This document shows positions 17,950 through 25,758 of a stretch of 64,000 nt of DNA, one piece after another. The notes under the pieces were generated by a model. That model worked only from the letters and a program-made list of their open reading frames with translations. It searched no databases and was not told the origin of the DNA. Each line of letters opens with the position of its first letter. The stretch's first letter is position 1. The DNA is from Paenibacillus alginolyticus DSM 5050 = NBRC 15375 (GTDB lineage: Bacteria > Bacillota > Bacilli > Paenibacillales > NBRC-103111), in the NCBI RefSeq assembly GCF_000422905.1, contig NZ_AUGY01000026.1, positions 23,787 through 87,786 of the forward strand, read 5' to 3'. The position numbers and the translations under genes were made by a program.

Positions 17950-18978
17950 TCACTCCGTTTTGTATGATTTGGTTGATTCTCGTTCTATGAAAGTAAGCGG
18001 GACCTCGATCTCACGTTCCTCACCTGACTCAGCCTTATTGCCAAATTTATGCAGCAGTTTGTTAATGGCCGATTGGGCTTGATAGCTATAAGGAATGTCC
18101 CAGCTTGATATACCTGGATAACTTTGTTTAGCAATATAATCGTTATTAATTCCAATAATCTGAAGCTGGCTTGGAATCGCAATTCGCAGCTTATTGGCTG
18201 CCGATAAGAGCCGCAGGGCAACATGGTCATCAAAAGCGATCATACCTACGGGCATCGCATGGCGCTGTAATAAGCTTGAAAGAAAAGCTTCCATATCCAA
18301 ATCTTTCGCGTCCACGATCTCATGAATGACATCGCTTGCATATTGCCGGATCCCGGCATTGAAACCCTTGCGGCGCTGCTCGTCGATGACTTTCGAACCT
18401 ATACTGCCCACATAGCAAAGCGCTTTACAGCCACGTTCTACCAACAATTTAGTGGATTGTTTGCATGCCTCGGCAAAGCCTAAATTCACTGCACCTAACG
18501 CAATATCCTCCGGCCAGTTCCAACCATTAATAAGGACTAATGGTGTACCGCTGTTTACGATCGAACGTGTAGATTCGAATCCCATGGCTAGACCATGACA
18601 AATCAATCCGTCTACTCTGCGCTGCAGCAAAACTTCGAGATTTCTCCGCTCAATATCCGGATCGAATCCCCCAGAGGAAAACACAGATAAGTGATACCCC
18701 GCATTATGTGCTTCAATCTGCAAATGCTCAGCAAGCTCTCCATAGTAATTCGTTAACCCTGGTAAGATGAGGCCGATCTCATACGTCTTGCTGCGGCTTA
18801 ACCCCGCTGCCATCGTATTCCGCCGATAACCTAATTGCTCAGCAGCCAATTCTACCTTGCGTATCGTCTCCTTGGACGAACGAATACCACCTCGATTCAG
18901 CACATTGGAGACTGTGGCAATGGATACTCCTGCTGCTGCCGCCACTTCTACAATTGTGACTTGTTTAGGCTTGCTCAT
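17950..18978 (-). CDS. LacI-family transcriptional regulator
   Basis: 342 residues. The N-terminal helix-turn-helix and hinge are clear (VTIVEVAAAAGVSIATVSNV, then LNRGG), followed by a periplasmic-binding-protein-like effector domain (about 60-335) containing YEIGLILPGLTNYYGEL and GVNNDYIAK-like IGINNDYIAK. It leads its own operon with GH88 and DUF2264. Two LacI-type operators lie upstream (18999 and 19027), so it should repress itself, and a near-identical operator before the esterase operon at 8713 makes that a second target. The effector is probably an oligosaccharide or uronic acid derivative. Confidence 0.93.
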   Translation of the reverse strand: MSKPKQVTIVEVAAAAGVSIATVSNVLNRGGIRSSKETIRKVELAAEQLGYRRNTMAAGLSRSKTYEIGLILPGLTNYYGELAEHLQIEAHNAGYHLSVFSSGGFDPDIERRNLEVLLQRRVDGLICHGLAMGFESTRSIVNSGTPLVLINGWNWPEDIALGAVNLGFAEACKQSTKLLVERGCKALCYVGSIGSKVIDEQRRKGFNAGIRQYASDVIHEIVDAKDLDMEAFLSSLLQRHAMPVGMIAFDDHVALRLLSAANKLRIAIPSQLQIIGINNDYIAKQSYPGISSWDIPYSYQAQSAINKLLHKFGNKAESGEEREIEVPLTFIERESTKSYKTE

Positions 18979-18998
18979 ACTTGTTTCAACTCCGCTTT

Positions 18999-19012
18999 GT
19001 TAAACGTTTAAC
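18999..19012. promoter_or_regulatory. LacI-type operator 1 (perfect palindrome)
   Basis: GTTAAACGTTTAAC is a perfect 14-base palindrome about 20 bases before the regulator's start codon, with the central CG typical of LacI/GalR sites. Confidence 0.7.
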
Positions 19013-19026
19013 ATTCTCTATTAGCT

Positions 19027-19046
19027 TAAATTGAAACGTTTAACCT
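19027..19046. promoter_or_regulatory. LacI-type operator 2, matched at 8713
   Basis: TAAATTGAAACGTTTAACCT lies upstream of operator 1; 19 of its 20 bases recur before the esterase operon at 8713-8732. Confidence 0.65.
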
Positions 19047-19253
19047 GTCAAGAGATAAAATAAATGCATCTATTAGAGACTTTTGTATGGTAATAAGACA
19101 AAATCCATATGAATCACCTTCAGATCCACAGCACACGCTGCGGATCTATTTTTGTGATCATTTACATAAAAAAAAAATAAAACCTTTTATACTTTTCTTA
19201 CGTAATACTGTTTATGCATGACATTCTTTCAGGGTTAGGGAGGTTTCTTGCTT

Positions 19254-19346
19254 ATGACAACAACACTCGCTTTTCACCAAACCGCTTCGATCCGAGACGC
19301 AATCTCCATGTTGGTCTGGTATCTACGAAAGAAGCGAAGAGCATAA
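19254..19346 (+). CDS. possible 30-residue small protein
   Basis: A short frame, ATG to TAA, preceded by GGGAGG with ten bases of spacing. The peptide begins MTTTLAFHQTASIRD and ends VWYLRKKRRA: an amphipathic or hydrophobic core with a strongly basic C-terminus. A hairpin terminator lies about 85 bases downstream, so ribosome binding site, frame and terminator together form a plausible small transcription unit. No family is recognised; it could also be a leader peptide or chance. It is the only coding candidate in the 560-base gap between lacI and the SDR gene. Confidence 0.35.
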   Translation: MTTTLAFHQTASIRDAISMLVWYLRKKRRA

Positions 19347-19379
19347 CATACTCGTATCACCATGAAAAAATACATTCTT

Positions 19380-19427
19380 ATACACGCCCATGACGTCCAG
19401 TAGGACGGAAGCGTTTGTCGAGATTGA
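19380..19427 (+). repeat. possible diverged copy of the 50-base intergenic repeat
   Basis: CGTCC, GGACG and GCGTTTGTC.AGA.TGA occur in the same order as in the repeat copies at 43679 and 48821, and the upstream ATA.ACG also matches. Similarity is partial, so this may be a decayed relative. Confidence 0.3.
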
Positions 19428-19431
19428 ATGG

Positions 19432-19483
19432 AAAAAGGCTGCTCCTCTGAAGAATGAATTTCTTCCAGAGATGCAGCCTTTTT
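19432..19483. terminator. bidirectional terminator between small ORF and SDR gene
   Basis: AAAAAGGCTGC pairs with GCAGCCTTTTT, extended inside by CTCTG-AAG with CTT-CCAGAG, giving a long stem with T tracts on both strands. Confidence 0.88.
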
Positions 19484-19539
19484 ACTGTTTGTAATGAATA
19501 AAAGATTATGGGTTAGCACCCTTCGATTCGCTTATCAAC

Positions 19540-20322
19540 TTAGAGAGCCGCACTCTTACCGCCATCTATATTGACGGAAGTGCCAGTAACATAAGAAGCT
19601 GCATCCGAGGATAAGAAGGTGATCACATTAGCTGCTTCCTCCGCATTCCCAATTCGGCCGAGCGGAATGTCATGCTTGGGATCCGATGCATACTCTTCCC
19701 AAGTCTGCTCTGGCGCCTCGCGCTTCCAGCCTCTCTCAATTTGGCTGCTGCGAATTTTCCCAATGCAGACGGTGTTCACACGAATCTGGGCGGATGCCAG
19801 GTCTTTGCTCATCGCATTCGTTAATGCAAGGCCTGCGGCACGGCTGACCGATGTTGGCAGCGAAGAAGCAGGTGGTGTTTTGGATGCGGAAGTCGTTATA
19901 TTTACAATAGAACCGCCTCCTGCTTGACGCATGTAAGGGATTGCATAACGGGAGCAATGAATGGCTCCAAATAATTTCAACTCAAGATCTTGCCGCCATA
20001 GCTCCGTGCCTACCTCTTCAAAAGGCTGGGCTGCAGACGTACCCGCATTGTTTACCAGAATATGTAAACCCCCGAATCGCTGAATGGTTTGTTCCACAGC
20101 ACGCTGACAGTCGGCTTCCGAGGTCACATCCGCTTGAATCGCAAGCACCTCACCCTCTGTCAAATTAGCAATATGGACAGCGGCTTCTTGAAGCTGCTCC
20201 TTATTCCGAGCGAGTATCGCAACTTTAGCTCCCTCTCGCGATAAGGAAATCGCTGTTGCCAATCCAATTCCTTTACTTCCCCCAGTAATCAAAGCTACCT
20301 TGCCCTGTAATCCCAAATGCAT
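19540..20322 (-). CDS. SDR-family oxidoreductase with altered catalytic Tyr/Lys
   Basis: 260-residue Rossmann protein of the classical short-chain dehydrogenase type: cofactor motif TGGSKGIG (13-20), NNAG (91-94) and structural N/S residues (NITTSAS, 141-147). The usual YxxxK catalytic pair should fall near 157-161, but the sequence there is PTSVSRAAG, giving Thr157 and Arg161. This variant occurs in a known sub-group of SDR proteins often annotated FabG-like, so the fold is sure but the chemistry is not. The ATG at 20322 follows GGAAG; a TTG at 20346 overlaps that region. It ends in a terminator shared with the small ORF. Confidence 0.88.
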   Translation of the reverse strand: MHLGLQGKVALITGGSKGIGLATAISLSREGAKVAILARNKEQLQEAAVHIANLTEGEVLAIQADVTSEADCQRAVEQTIQRFGGLHILVNNAGTSAAQPFEEVGTELWRQDLELKLFGAIHCSRYAIPYMRQAGGGSIVNITTSASKTPPASSLPTSVSRAAGLALTNAMSKDLASAQIRVNTVCIGKIRSSQIERGWKREAPEQTWEEYASDPKHDIPLGRIGNAEEAANVITFLSSDAASYVTGTSVNIDGGKSAAL

Positions 20323-20416
20323 CGCTTCACGCTTCCTTTCCTTCAATTCTTAGTTGGGTCCTTCAATAATTCTAGCATACTCCTATTCCACTTCTTTTTT
20401 CAAATTTCAATGGGTT

Positions 20417-20441
20417 TAAAAAAGAGGAGCCTAGGCTCCTC
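20417..20441 (-). terminator. terminator of the Gfo/Idh/MocA gene pair
   Basis: GAGGAGCCTAGGCTCCTC is a perfect 18-base palindrome followed on the minus strand by six T. Confidence 0.88.
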
Positions 20442-20467
20442 CTGATAAATCTTATAGCTTTGACGCA

Positions 20468-21553
20468 CTATTCATTCAAATAAACGGCTTTCCCTGTGCG
20501 TGCAGACTCATAAATCGCTTCAAGAATTTGTGAAACGACATATGCTTGCTCAGGTGTCACAACAGGATCGATATCATTTTCAATGGCTTTAATCCATGTA
20601 CGCATTTCCAAATCTGCATCACTTTCCTTAGCGCCGTCATAGAAAGCAACACCGCCTGCTTTCAGATCCACCTCAGTTGTAAATAAGCGGCTATGTTTCT
20701 CACCGTTGATGCGAAGCCCGCCTTTCATATCAGCTCCGCCTTCCGTACCGCTTAATGAGCATTTAGCCTCATCGACTTCAAGCGTATTCAGTGCCCAGCT
20801 GGATTCCAGCATAATTGTAGCCCCGTTTTCCATGACGATCATACCGAAAGCAGAGTCCTCCACGGTGAATTTACTAGGATCCCAAGGCCCCCAAGCATTG
20901 GCCGCATTTTCTTTTTGAGACAATTCGTGGTACTTCGTTCCCAGAACCACTTTCGGCTTGTAGTTGTTCATCATCCAAAGCGTTAGATCCAAAGCATGTG
21001 TACCGATATCAATAAGCGGTCCTCCGCCTTGCTTTTCTTCATCCAGGAATACGCCCCATGTTGGAACTGCGCGACGACGAATGGCATGCGCTTTCGCGAA
21101 ATAAATTTCGCCAAGCTCCCCTTCCTCACATACGCGCTTCAAATGCTGGCTATCAGCCCGGAAACGGTTGTTGTAGCCGATTGTTAGTTTCTTGCCAGTA
21201 CGCTTCGCAGTTTCAACCATGCGCTTAGCATCCGCTGCTGTTTTGGCCATTGGCTTCTCACACATCACATGCTTGCCAGCTTCTAGCGCAGCAATGGCAA
21301 TTTCGGCGTGTGAATCATTCGGTGTTAACACATGAACGATATCAATCGTCGCATCCTGCAAAAGCTCTTTGTAATCCTCATATACTTTAGCGGTTTTAGA
21401 GCCATATTTCTCAGCGGCAGTTTCAGCCTTCTCTTGCACGATGTCACAGAATGCGACCAATTCAACATTCGAAAGCTTTTTCAAACTTGGTAAATGCTTG
21501 CCGTTTGCAATACCTCCACAACCAATAATACCAATACGGAAAATACGTGACAT
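20468..21553 (-). CDS. Gfo/Idh/MocA-family oxidoreductase
   Basis: 361-residue NAD(P)-dependent sugar or polyol dehydrogenase. The Rossmann fingerprint GIIGCGGIANGKHL is at 7-20, the cofactor-site motif HVMCEKPMAKT near 95, and a probable catalytic HALDL (GTHALDLTLWMM) near 185. The C-terminal half is the family's alpha/beta substrate domain. GGAGG precedes the ATG. It is the second gene of a pair with another Gfo/Idh/MocA protein, 33 bases apart, suggesting consecutive or heteromeric use on one sugar; substrate unknown. Confidence 0.93.
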   Translation of the reverse strand: MSRIFRIGIIGCGGIANGKHLPSLKKLSNVELVAFCDIVQEKAETAAEKYGSKTAKVYEDYKELLQDATIDIVHVLTPNDSHAEIAIAALEAGKHVMCEKPMAKTAADAKRMVETAKRTGKKLTIGYNNRFRADSQHLKRVCEEGELGEIYFAKAHAIRRRAVPTWGVFLDEEKQGGGPLIDIGTHALDLTLWMMNNYKPKVVLGTKYHELSQKENAANAWGPWDPSKFTVEDSAFGMIVMENGATIMLESSWALNTLEVDEAKCSLSGTEGGADMKGGLRINGEKHSRLFTTEVDLKAGGVAFYDGAKESDADLEMRTWIKAIENDIDPVVTPEQAYVVSQILEAIYESARTGKAVYLNE

Positions 21554-21586
21554 GAGAATACCTCCAGAGTAATGTGTAGTTTTGAG

Positions 21587-22669
21587 TTAATTAGGAAGTT
21601 CGATCGTAACTTCGCGTTTAATGAGCGATGAACGAATAATGCCATCAATAATGGCTTGATTGCGAACGATCTGTTCGCCAGGAATCGGTGCTGGTTTGCC
21701 ATCCCGGACAGCCTCTACGAAATCGCGGACCTTCTCGTTAAACAAATTCAGCTTATGATCAATCAGCGGAATTTGGCTTTCCGTGTGATGTCCGCGAACA
21801 TCGTGGAAATACGCAATGGAACCCACATTTCCATCAAACACTCCGCTCCATGGCCCTTTACCGGCAGGTGTTACTTTGAGTCCGCCATCCGTACCAAGGA
21901 ATAACGTTGGTCCTAGCGTGTCCATATGCATCGCCCAGGAAATTTTGAAATTCAGCACCAGATCGTCTTCAAAACGGATCATCGCCACACCGAAATCTTC
22001 CACATCGAATCGACTAGCTTCCTTATGATATAACGGATTCGTTCCAAAATAGTTGCTGCTGTAAGCGGATACGGTAAGCGGTTTCGGATACCCCATCGCA
22101 TTCAGAGCCATATCTAGTGAGTAGCAACCGATATCAGCCATTGCTCCTGCTCCGGCGATTTCCTTGCTAATAAATGTACCGCCAGGCATACCTCTGCGGC
22201 GTCCGCCGCCTGTTTCAACATAATAGACCTTACCAAGCTGACCAGACTGAACCACGTCCTGAATAATCTTCATATTCGGATCATATCTCGGCTGGAAACC
22301 AACATTGAGCATGAAGCCCGTTTTCTTCGCCGTTTGCGCCATCTCGACGGCTTCTTCCAGCGTGACGGACATCGGCTTTTCCAGCATAACGTTTTTTCCT
22401 GCCAATAAAGAATCTACCGTCGTCCGATGGTGAGCCACATTCGGTGTGCAAATGCTTACCCCATCAAGGTCTAATTCCAACAGCTGCCGATAATCATCAA
22501 AGGCTTGTGCCGAAGGAATTTGCCAAAAATCAATGAATTGTGCCGCTTTGCCTGGTACCGCATCTGCTACCGCTACAATCTCTACGTCAGCTAGCTCACG
22601 ATAGGCTCTGACATGAGCGCCAGCAATACCGCCGCCTCCAATAATGCCGATCTTCAACGTTTTGTTCAT
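21587..22669 (-). CDS. Gfo/Idh/MocA-family oxidoreductase
   Basis: 360-residue paralogue of the next gene. Fingerprint GIIGGGGIAGAHVRAY near the start, ICTPNVAHHRTTVDSLLAGK, VMLEKPMSVT, and the catalytic-site segment DIGCYSLDMALNAMG are visible; the proximal His of some family members is replaced by Cys here (GCYSLD). The ATG at 22669 is chosen from GAGG at eight bases; the ATG at 22711 has no binding site. First gene of the dehydrogenase pair; there is no transporter nearby to hint at the sugar. Confidence 0.92.
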   Translation of the reverse strand: MNKTLKIGIIGGGGIAGAHVRAYRELADVEIVAVADAVPGKAAQFIDFWQIPSAQAFDDYRQLLELDLDGVSICTPNVAHHRTTVDSLLAGKNVMLEKPMSVTLEEAVEMAQTAKKTGFMLNVGFQPRYDPNMKIIQDVVQSGQLGKVYYVETGGGRRRGMPGGTFISKEIAGAGAMADIGCYSLDMALNAMGYPKPLTVSAYSSNYFGTNPLYHKEASRFDVEDFGVAMIRFEDDLVLNFKISWAMHMDTLGPTLFLGTDGGLKVTPAGKGPWSGVFDGNVGSIAYFHDVRGHHTESQIPLIDHKLNLFNEKVRDFVEAVRDGKPAPIPGEQIVRNQAIIDGIIRSSLIKREVTIELPN

Positions 22670-22780
22670 CGAGTTTACCTCATCGCTATATGATATTAAG
22701 ACATCTGTCATAAATGTAGCATAGGAATAACGATATTTTTAGTCTAACTTTAGGACAATGAGGTTAAGAAATTACGACAC

Positions 22781-22811
22781 AAAAAACCAGACGGGTGTTA
22801 ACCCTCTGGTT
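22781..22811 (-). terminator. terminator after the 225-residue hypothetical gene
   Basis: AACCAGAGGGT pairs with ACCCGTCTGGTT on the minus strand, loop TAAC, followed by six T. Confidence 0.85.
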
Positions 22812-22821
22812 AATTATGTTT

Positions 22822-23499
22822 CTATGATGACTCGCTTCCTCTTGCTTTCCTTTGCGCATCCTCCAGATAACTTCTGTAGGCTTGCCCATCCGGATGATTA
22901 CGGGTTAAATCCTCATAGTAACGAGTCACCTTCTGAAAATAATACGAATACACATCTTGCATGGGAACAAGTCTGTAAGGATCCCATCGATACGTTTCCA
23001 CATTGTAAGCCTGATCCCTTTCATGCCCCCACAGCGCTATTTCGCAAAGACCGTCTCTGCTGCCATCACGACCAGGCATATCTTCAATCTCCAGATGATT
23101 GTAGAAAGTTCCTGGAGGAATCAGCCGTTGGAAACCGGTTGGTGTCCACTGCACGATATCGAGCTCGGAGGAGGATTCCCGCTCATTTTTCCAGCCAATA
23201 ATCAGGTCCCAACCTTCTCTACGTGACACAGGAGCAGCCGCGAAATCCGTTACAGCTTGGATTCTACCCGTTGCGGCAGAGGCGATTGGGAACCAGTTAC
23301 CGGAATAGTTTTTGAGCGAAAATAGATACTGATTGTCTAAATATCTATACATGGCTGTGATTTCAGGGTGACCATCGCCATCTACATCCGCGTAAATAAT
23401 AGCCGAGGGGCTCCCCTCCCTCTTCAATACGACAACCTCGGCTTCCTGAGGTATACAGCTTCGGACGACGGAATGGAAATCAATCGGGGTCAAACTCAT
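22822..23499 (-). CDS. hypothetical protein with FG-GAP/VCBS-like repeat
   Basis: 225 residues, not recognised as a named family. The motif YADVDGDGHPEITAMYR (about 37-53) is a DxDxDG calcium-loop of the sort found in FG-GAP/integrin-type beta-propeller repeats, and two further beta-rich repeats (FAAAPVSRREGWDLIIGW; GRDGSRDGLCEIALWGHE) have a similar spacing. The C-terminus is charged (LEDAQRKARGSESS). No signal peptide is seen, though many relatives in Paenibacillus are preceded by one. GAGGGATAACG precedes the ATG. It is alone, with a terminator of its own. Confidence 0.65.
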   Translation of the reverse strand: MSLTPIDFHSVVRSCIPQEAEVVVLKREGSPSAIIYADVDGDGHPEITAMYRYLDNQYLFSLKNYSGNWFPIASAATGRIQAVTDFAAAPVSRREGWDLIIGWKNERESSSELDIVQWTPTGFQRLIPPGTFYNHLEIEDMPGRDGSRDGLCEIALWGHERDQAYNVETYRWDPYRLVPMQDVYSYYFQKVTRYYEDLTRNHPDGQAYRSYLEDAQRKARGSESS

Positions 23500-23644
23500 C
23501 GTTATCCCTCTTTTCGCATCATACTCAACTAAAGTATATGCGGTAGAGAACTTGGCCCATGAGTGGCAGTCACAACATATCGAGTAGATGCTAATTGATC
23601 ATATTGTGCCGCAAACTTTTAGATAATGATGAATCTCTTCCCAA

Positions 23645-23905
23645 CTAATCACTTCCCATTAAGATCGTATACATGCTCTCTCCCATATCAGCAAGTATCA
23701 TCCCCGGAATGATTTCATCACCCGGCTGCACATGAAGTCCTGTTACAACACCGTTGTATTCCGCTGAAATATGAACTAACTTCTCCGCTGTTCTGATTAC
23801 AAATATGGATTCCCCTTCATACACATAGGAGGACTCTTGGCTAAGAACACTCTCAACCATTCCACGAAAAGGACTAATCACCTCATATTTGATAAACATT
23901 AACAA
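23645..23905 (-). CDS. stand-alone biotinyl/lipoyl-domain-like protein
   Basis: 86 residues that align over their whole length with a biotinyl/lipoyl hammerhead domain: two matching beta-halves (VISPFRGMVESVLSQESSYV and AEYNGVVTGLHVQPGDEIIP) around a turn TAEKLVH. In carrier domains this turn is AMKM (biotin) or ETDKA (lipoyl); here Lys42 sits in A-E-K-L, so modification is possible but not assured. AAAGGAG precedes a TTG at 23905 (five bases) and an ATG at 23899 (eleven bases); either could be the start. Upstream are a sigma-54 promoter and the shared enhancer element, tying it to the GABA/glutamate genes next door. The partner enzyme is unknown. Confidence 0.72.
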   Translation of the reverse strand: MLMFIKYEVISPFRGMVESVLSQESSYVYEGESIFVIRTAEKLVHISAEYNGVVTGLHVQPGDEIIPGMILADMGESMYTILMGSD

Positions 23906-23946
23906 CCCAACTCCTTTTAGCTTGCTGTTTTTTCTGTAAATAATCT

Positions 23947-23963
23947 AGCAATAACCATTCCAA
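23947..23963 (-). promoter_or_regulatory. sigma-54 promoter of the biotinyl-like gene
   Basis: On the minus strand TTGGAATGGTTATTGCT has GG and GC separated by exactly ten bases and a full TTGCT -12 element; the -24 box has A where C is usual. It lies about 40 bases before the start codon. Confidence 0.65.
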
Positions 23964-24029
23964 CATCTTGAATATGCGTACTGAAAATATGATTTCCATG
24001 GAAAAAGCACCTCTTGCTTTTGAGCCGTT

Positions 24030-24062
24030 ATGCATATTTGGGTTAATTATGAAAAAATGCAT
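24030..24062. promoter_or_regulatory. candidate sigma-54 enhancer (UAS), copy 1
   Basis: ATGCATATTTG at 24030 and ATGCAT at 24057-24062 form a 33-base element with inverted ATGCAT arms. The same overall design, with an ATGCATTTTTG arm, occurs at 27263-27295 and a one-base-shorter version at 29769-29800. It lies about 70 bases upstream of a sigma-54 promoter. Confidence 0.6.
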
Positions 24063-24287
24063 AATCGTTTTTACCTTAATTTCATTGCCTACCCATTTTT
24101 TATGCAAACTTTCCCAGTATAGATATGGATTACGTTTTGAGTGGACTTCATTGTTCCATTCTTTTTTTGCGCATAAGAAAAACCTGAGGCTCCGTCTCGG
24201 GTCCTTTGACTGATCATACATTTGCTGGATGGCGCGGCGGGCTGTTAGCGCCTTTCGCTTATTGAGCGGGCTTGCATATCTTCAAAA
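24063..24287. other. no gene recognised between UAS copy 1 and the aldehyde dehydrogenase terminator
   Basis: A minus-strand frame stays open here (KALTARRAIQQMYDQSKDP...), but it has no binding site, no family resemblance, and runs through the UAS and sigma-54 promoter. I see nothing else that can be supported. Confidence 0.5.
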
Positions 24288-24319
24288 AAAACTGACGCCG
24301 TCGGAACTCGCGTCAGTTT
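24284..24319 (-). terminator. terminator of the gabT-aldehyde dehydrogenase operon
   Basis: AAACTGACGC pairs with GCGTCAGTTT; on the minus strand it is followed by eight T. Confidence 0.88.
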
Positions 24320-24326
24320 AATATGA

Positions 24327-25751
24327 TTACAACTTCAGACTGATTAGCTTCAGCTCAGTCATTTCTTCCACCGCATATTTCACACCCTCGCGGCCGACGC
24401 CACTATCTTTGAGCCCTCCATAAGGCATGTTGTCGACGCGGAAAGTCGGAATGTCGTTGATCATCACTCCGCCTACCTCTAAATCTTCTGCAGCTCGTAA
24501 TGCTGCATTGATATCGTTCGTATAGATGCCTGCTTGCAGACCAAACCTAGAGTTGTTGACGGCTGAGACAGCTTCATTCAACGTGGTAAAGGGAGTCAAT
24601 GTCACTACGGGTCCGAAGACCTCTTGACACGAGACCGTCGCCGTTTCAGCTACATTCGTCAAAATCGTTGGCGGAAATAGGCTCGGTGACAATGCTTTGC
24701 CTCCAGACAGAGCAATTGCTCCACCCGCGATTGCAGCGGATACCCAGCTCGCGATGCGGTCGACCTCTTTGCAGGAGATTAAAGCTGACATGTCTGTAGA
24801 TTCCTCAAGCGGATCACCAATAACCAATTTCTCTACCGCGGTTTTGAACATAGCTGCAAACACTTCGTATTTGCTTTCATGAACATAAATACGTTGAATG
24901 GAGATACATACTTGACCGCTGAAGGAGAAAGCTCCCAGTACACAACGATCCACTAGTTGCTGTGTTATGTCCACATTACTGTCGATAATTACGGCTGAAT
25001 TAGATCCTAACTCTAGAGTAACTCGTTTAAGCCCTGCTTTATTCCTCATCGCAATGCCCACTTCAGGGCTGCCTGTAAATGTGATAGCCGCAATTCTCCG
25101 ATCGCGAACCAGCTTCTCGCCAATGACTGATCCTTTGCCCGGGATAACGTTAAGAGCTCCTGCAGGTAAACCGGCTTCCAGCATGATCTCCGCTAGCGCA
25201 AGTGAGCTTAACGGTGTTTGGCCGGCTGGTTTCAATACAACCGTATTGCCAGCTGCAATCGCTGGCCCCACTTTATGGGCAACAAGGTTGAATGGGAAAT
25301 TAAATGGTGTTATGGCTCCCACAATGCCAAGCGGTTTCCGCACGGTGAACGCTAGACGCCCCTCGCCACCCGGTGCGGCATCTAGGGGGACAGTCTCGCC
25401 ATGAATGCGTTTAGCTTCTTCTGCAGCAAATTTGTAAGTGTGAATCGTTCGAGAAATTTCCGTTCTCCCTGTTCTTATCGGTTTGGCCGCTTCCATCGCC
25501 AGCAGACGGGCTAATTCCTCTTTGCGTTCTTCCATCAGAAGCGCAGTCTTCTCCAAAATTGCTGCGCGTTCGTGAGCAGGCATTTTCTTCATAATCGAAC
25601 TTGCAGCCTCAGCTGCCAGGATCGCTTCTTCTGCATCCTCATCATTTGCTTGAGCTACTTGAGCAATAAGTTCCCCGGAATACGGCGAGAATAAATCGGT
25701 ATAGACGGTAGCTTCTTTCCATTTCCCATTAATAAATAAGTGTTTTTTCAT
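24327..25751 (-). CDS. aldehyde dehydrogenase, probably acting on succinate semialdehyde
   Basis: 474-residue NAD(P)-dependent aldehyde dehydrogenase of usual length. General base Glu247 (VTLELGSN) and nucleophile Cys282 (FSFSGQVCISIQR) are in place, as are TPFNFPFNLVAHK, the cofactor-loop FTGSPEVG and the EVFGPVVTL C-terminal motif. The gene begins seven bases after a 4-aminobutyrate aminotransferase gene, so the likely substrate is succinate semialdehyde (GabD role), but the sequence is closer to the broad lactaldehyde/glyceraldehyde-type group than to classical GabD. Transcribed from the sigma-54 promoter at 27181. Confidence 0.88.
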   Translation of the reverse strand: MKKHLFINGKWKEATVYTDLFSPYSGELIAQVAQANDEDAEEAILAAEAASSIMKKMPAHERAAILEKTALLMEERKEELARLLAMEAAKPIRTGRTEISRTIHTYKFAAEEAKRIHGETVPLDAAPGGEGRLAFTVRKPLGIVGAITPFNFPFNLVAHKVGPAIAAGNTVVLKPAGQTPLSSLALAEIMLEAGLPAGALNVIPGKGSVIGEKLVRDRRIAAITFTGSPEVGIAMRNKAGLKRVTLELGSNSAVIIDSNVDITQQLVDRCVLGAFSFSGQVCISIQRIYVHESKYEVFAAMFKTAVEKLVIGDPLEESTDMSALISCKEVDRIASWVSAAIAGGAIALSGGKALSPSLFPPTILTNVAETATVSCQEVFGPVVTLTPFTTLNEAVSAVNNSRFGLQAGIYTNDINAALRAAEDLEVGGVMINDIPTFRVDNMPYGGLKDSGVGREGVKYAVEEMTELKLISLKL

Positions 25752-25758
25752 ACGAACA

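Noticed and set aside
19274..19519. Minus-strand frame of 81 residues in the lacI-SDR gap
   Set aside because: It runs through the strong bidirectional terminator, has no ribosome binding site and no family features.
23551..23567. Plus-strand sigma-54-like TTGGCCCATGAGTGGCA
   Set aside because: Spacing fits, but the -12 box is TGGC rather than TTGC and no plus-strand gene follows.
23883..24221. Minus-strand frame of 112 residues
   Set aside because: It covers the UAS and sigma-54 promoter of the biotinyl-like gene, lacks a binding site, and its residue composition looks random.
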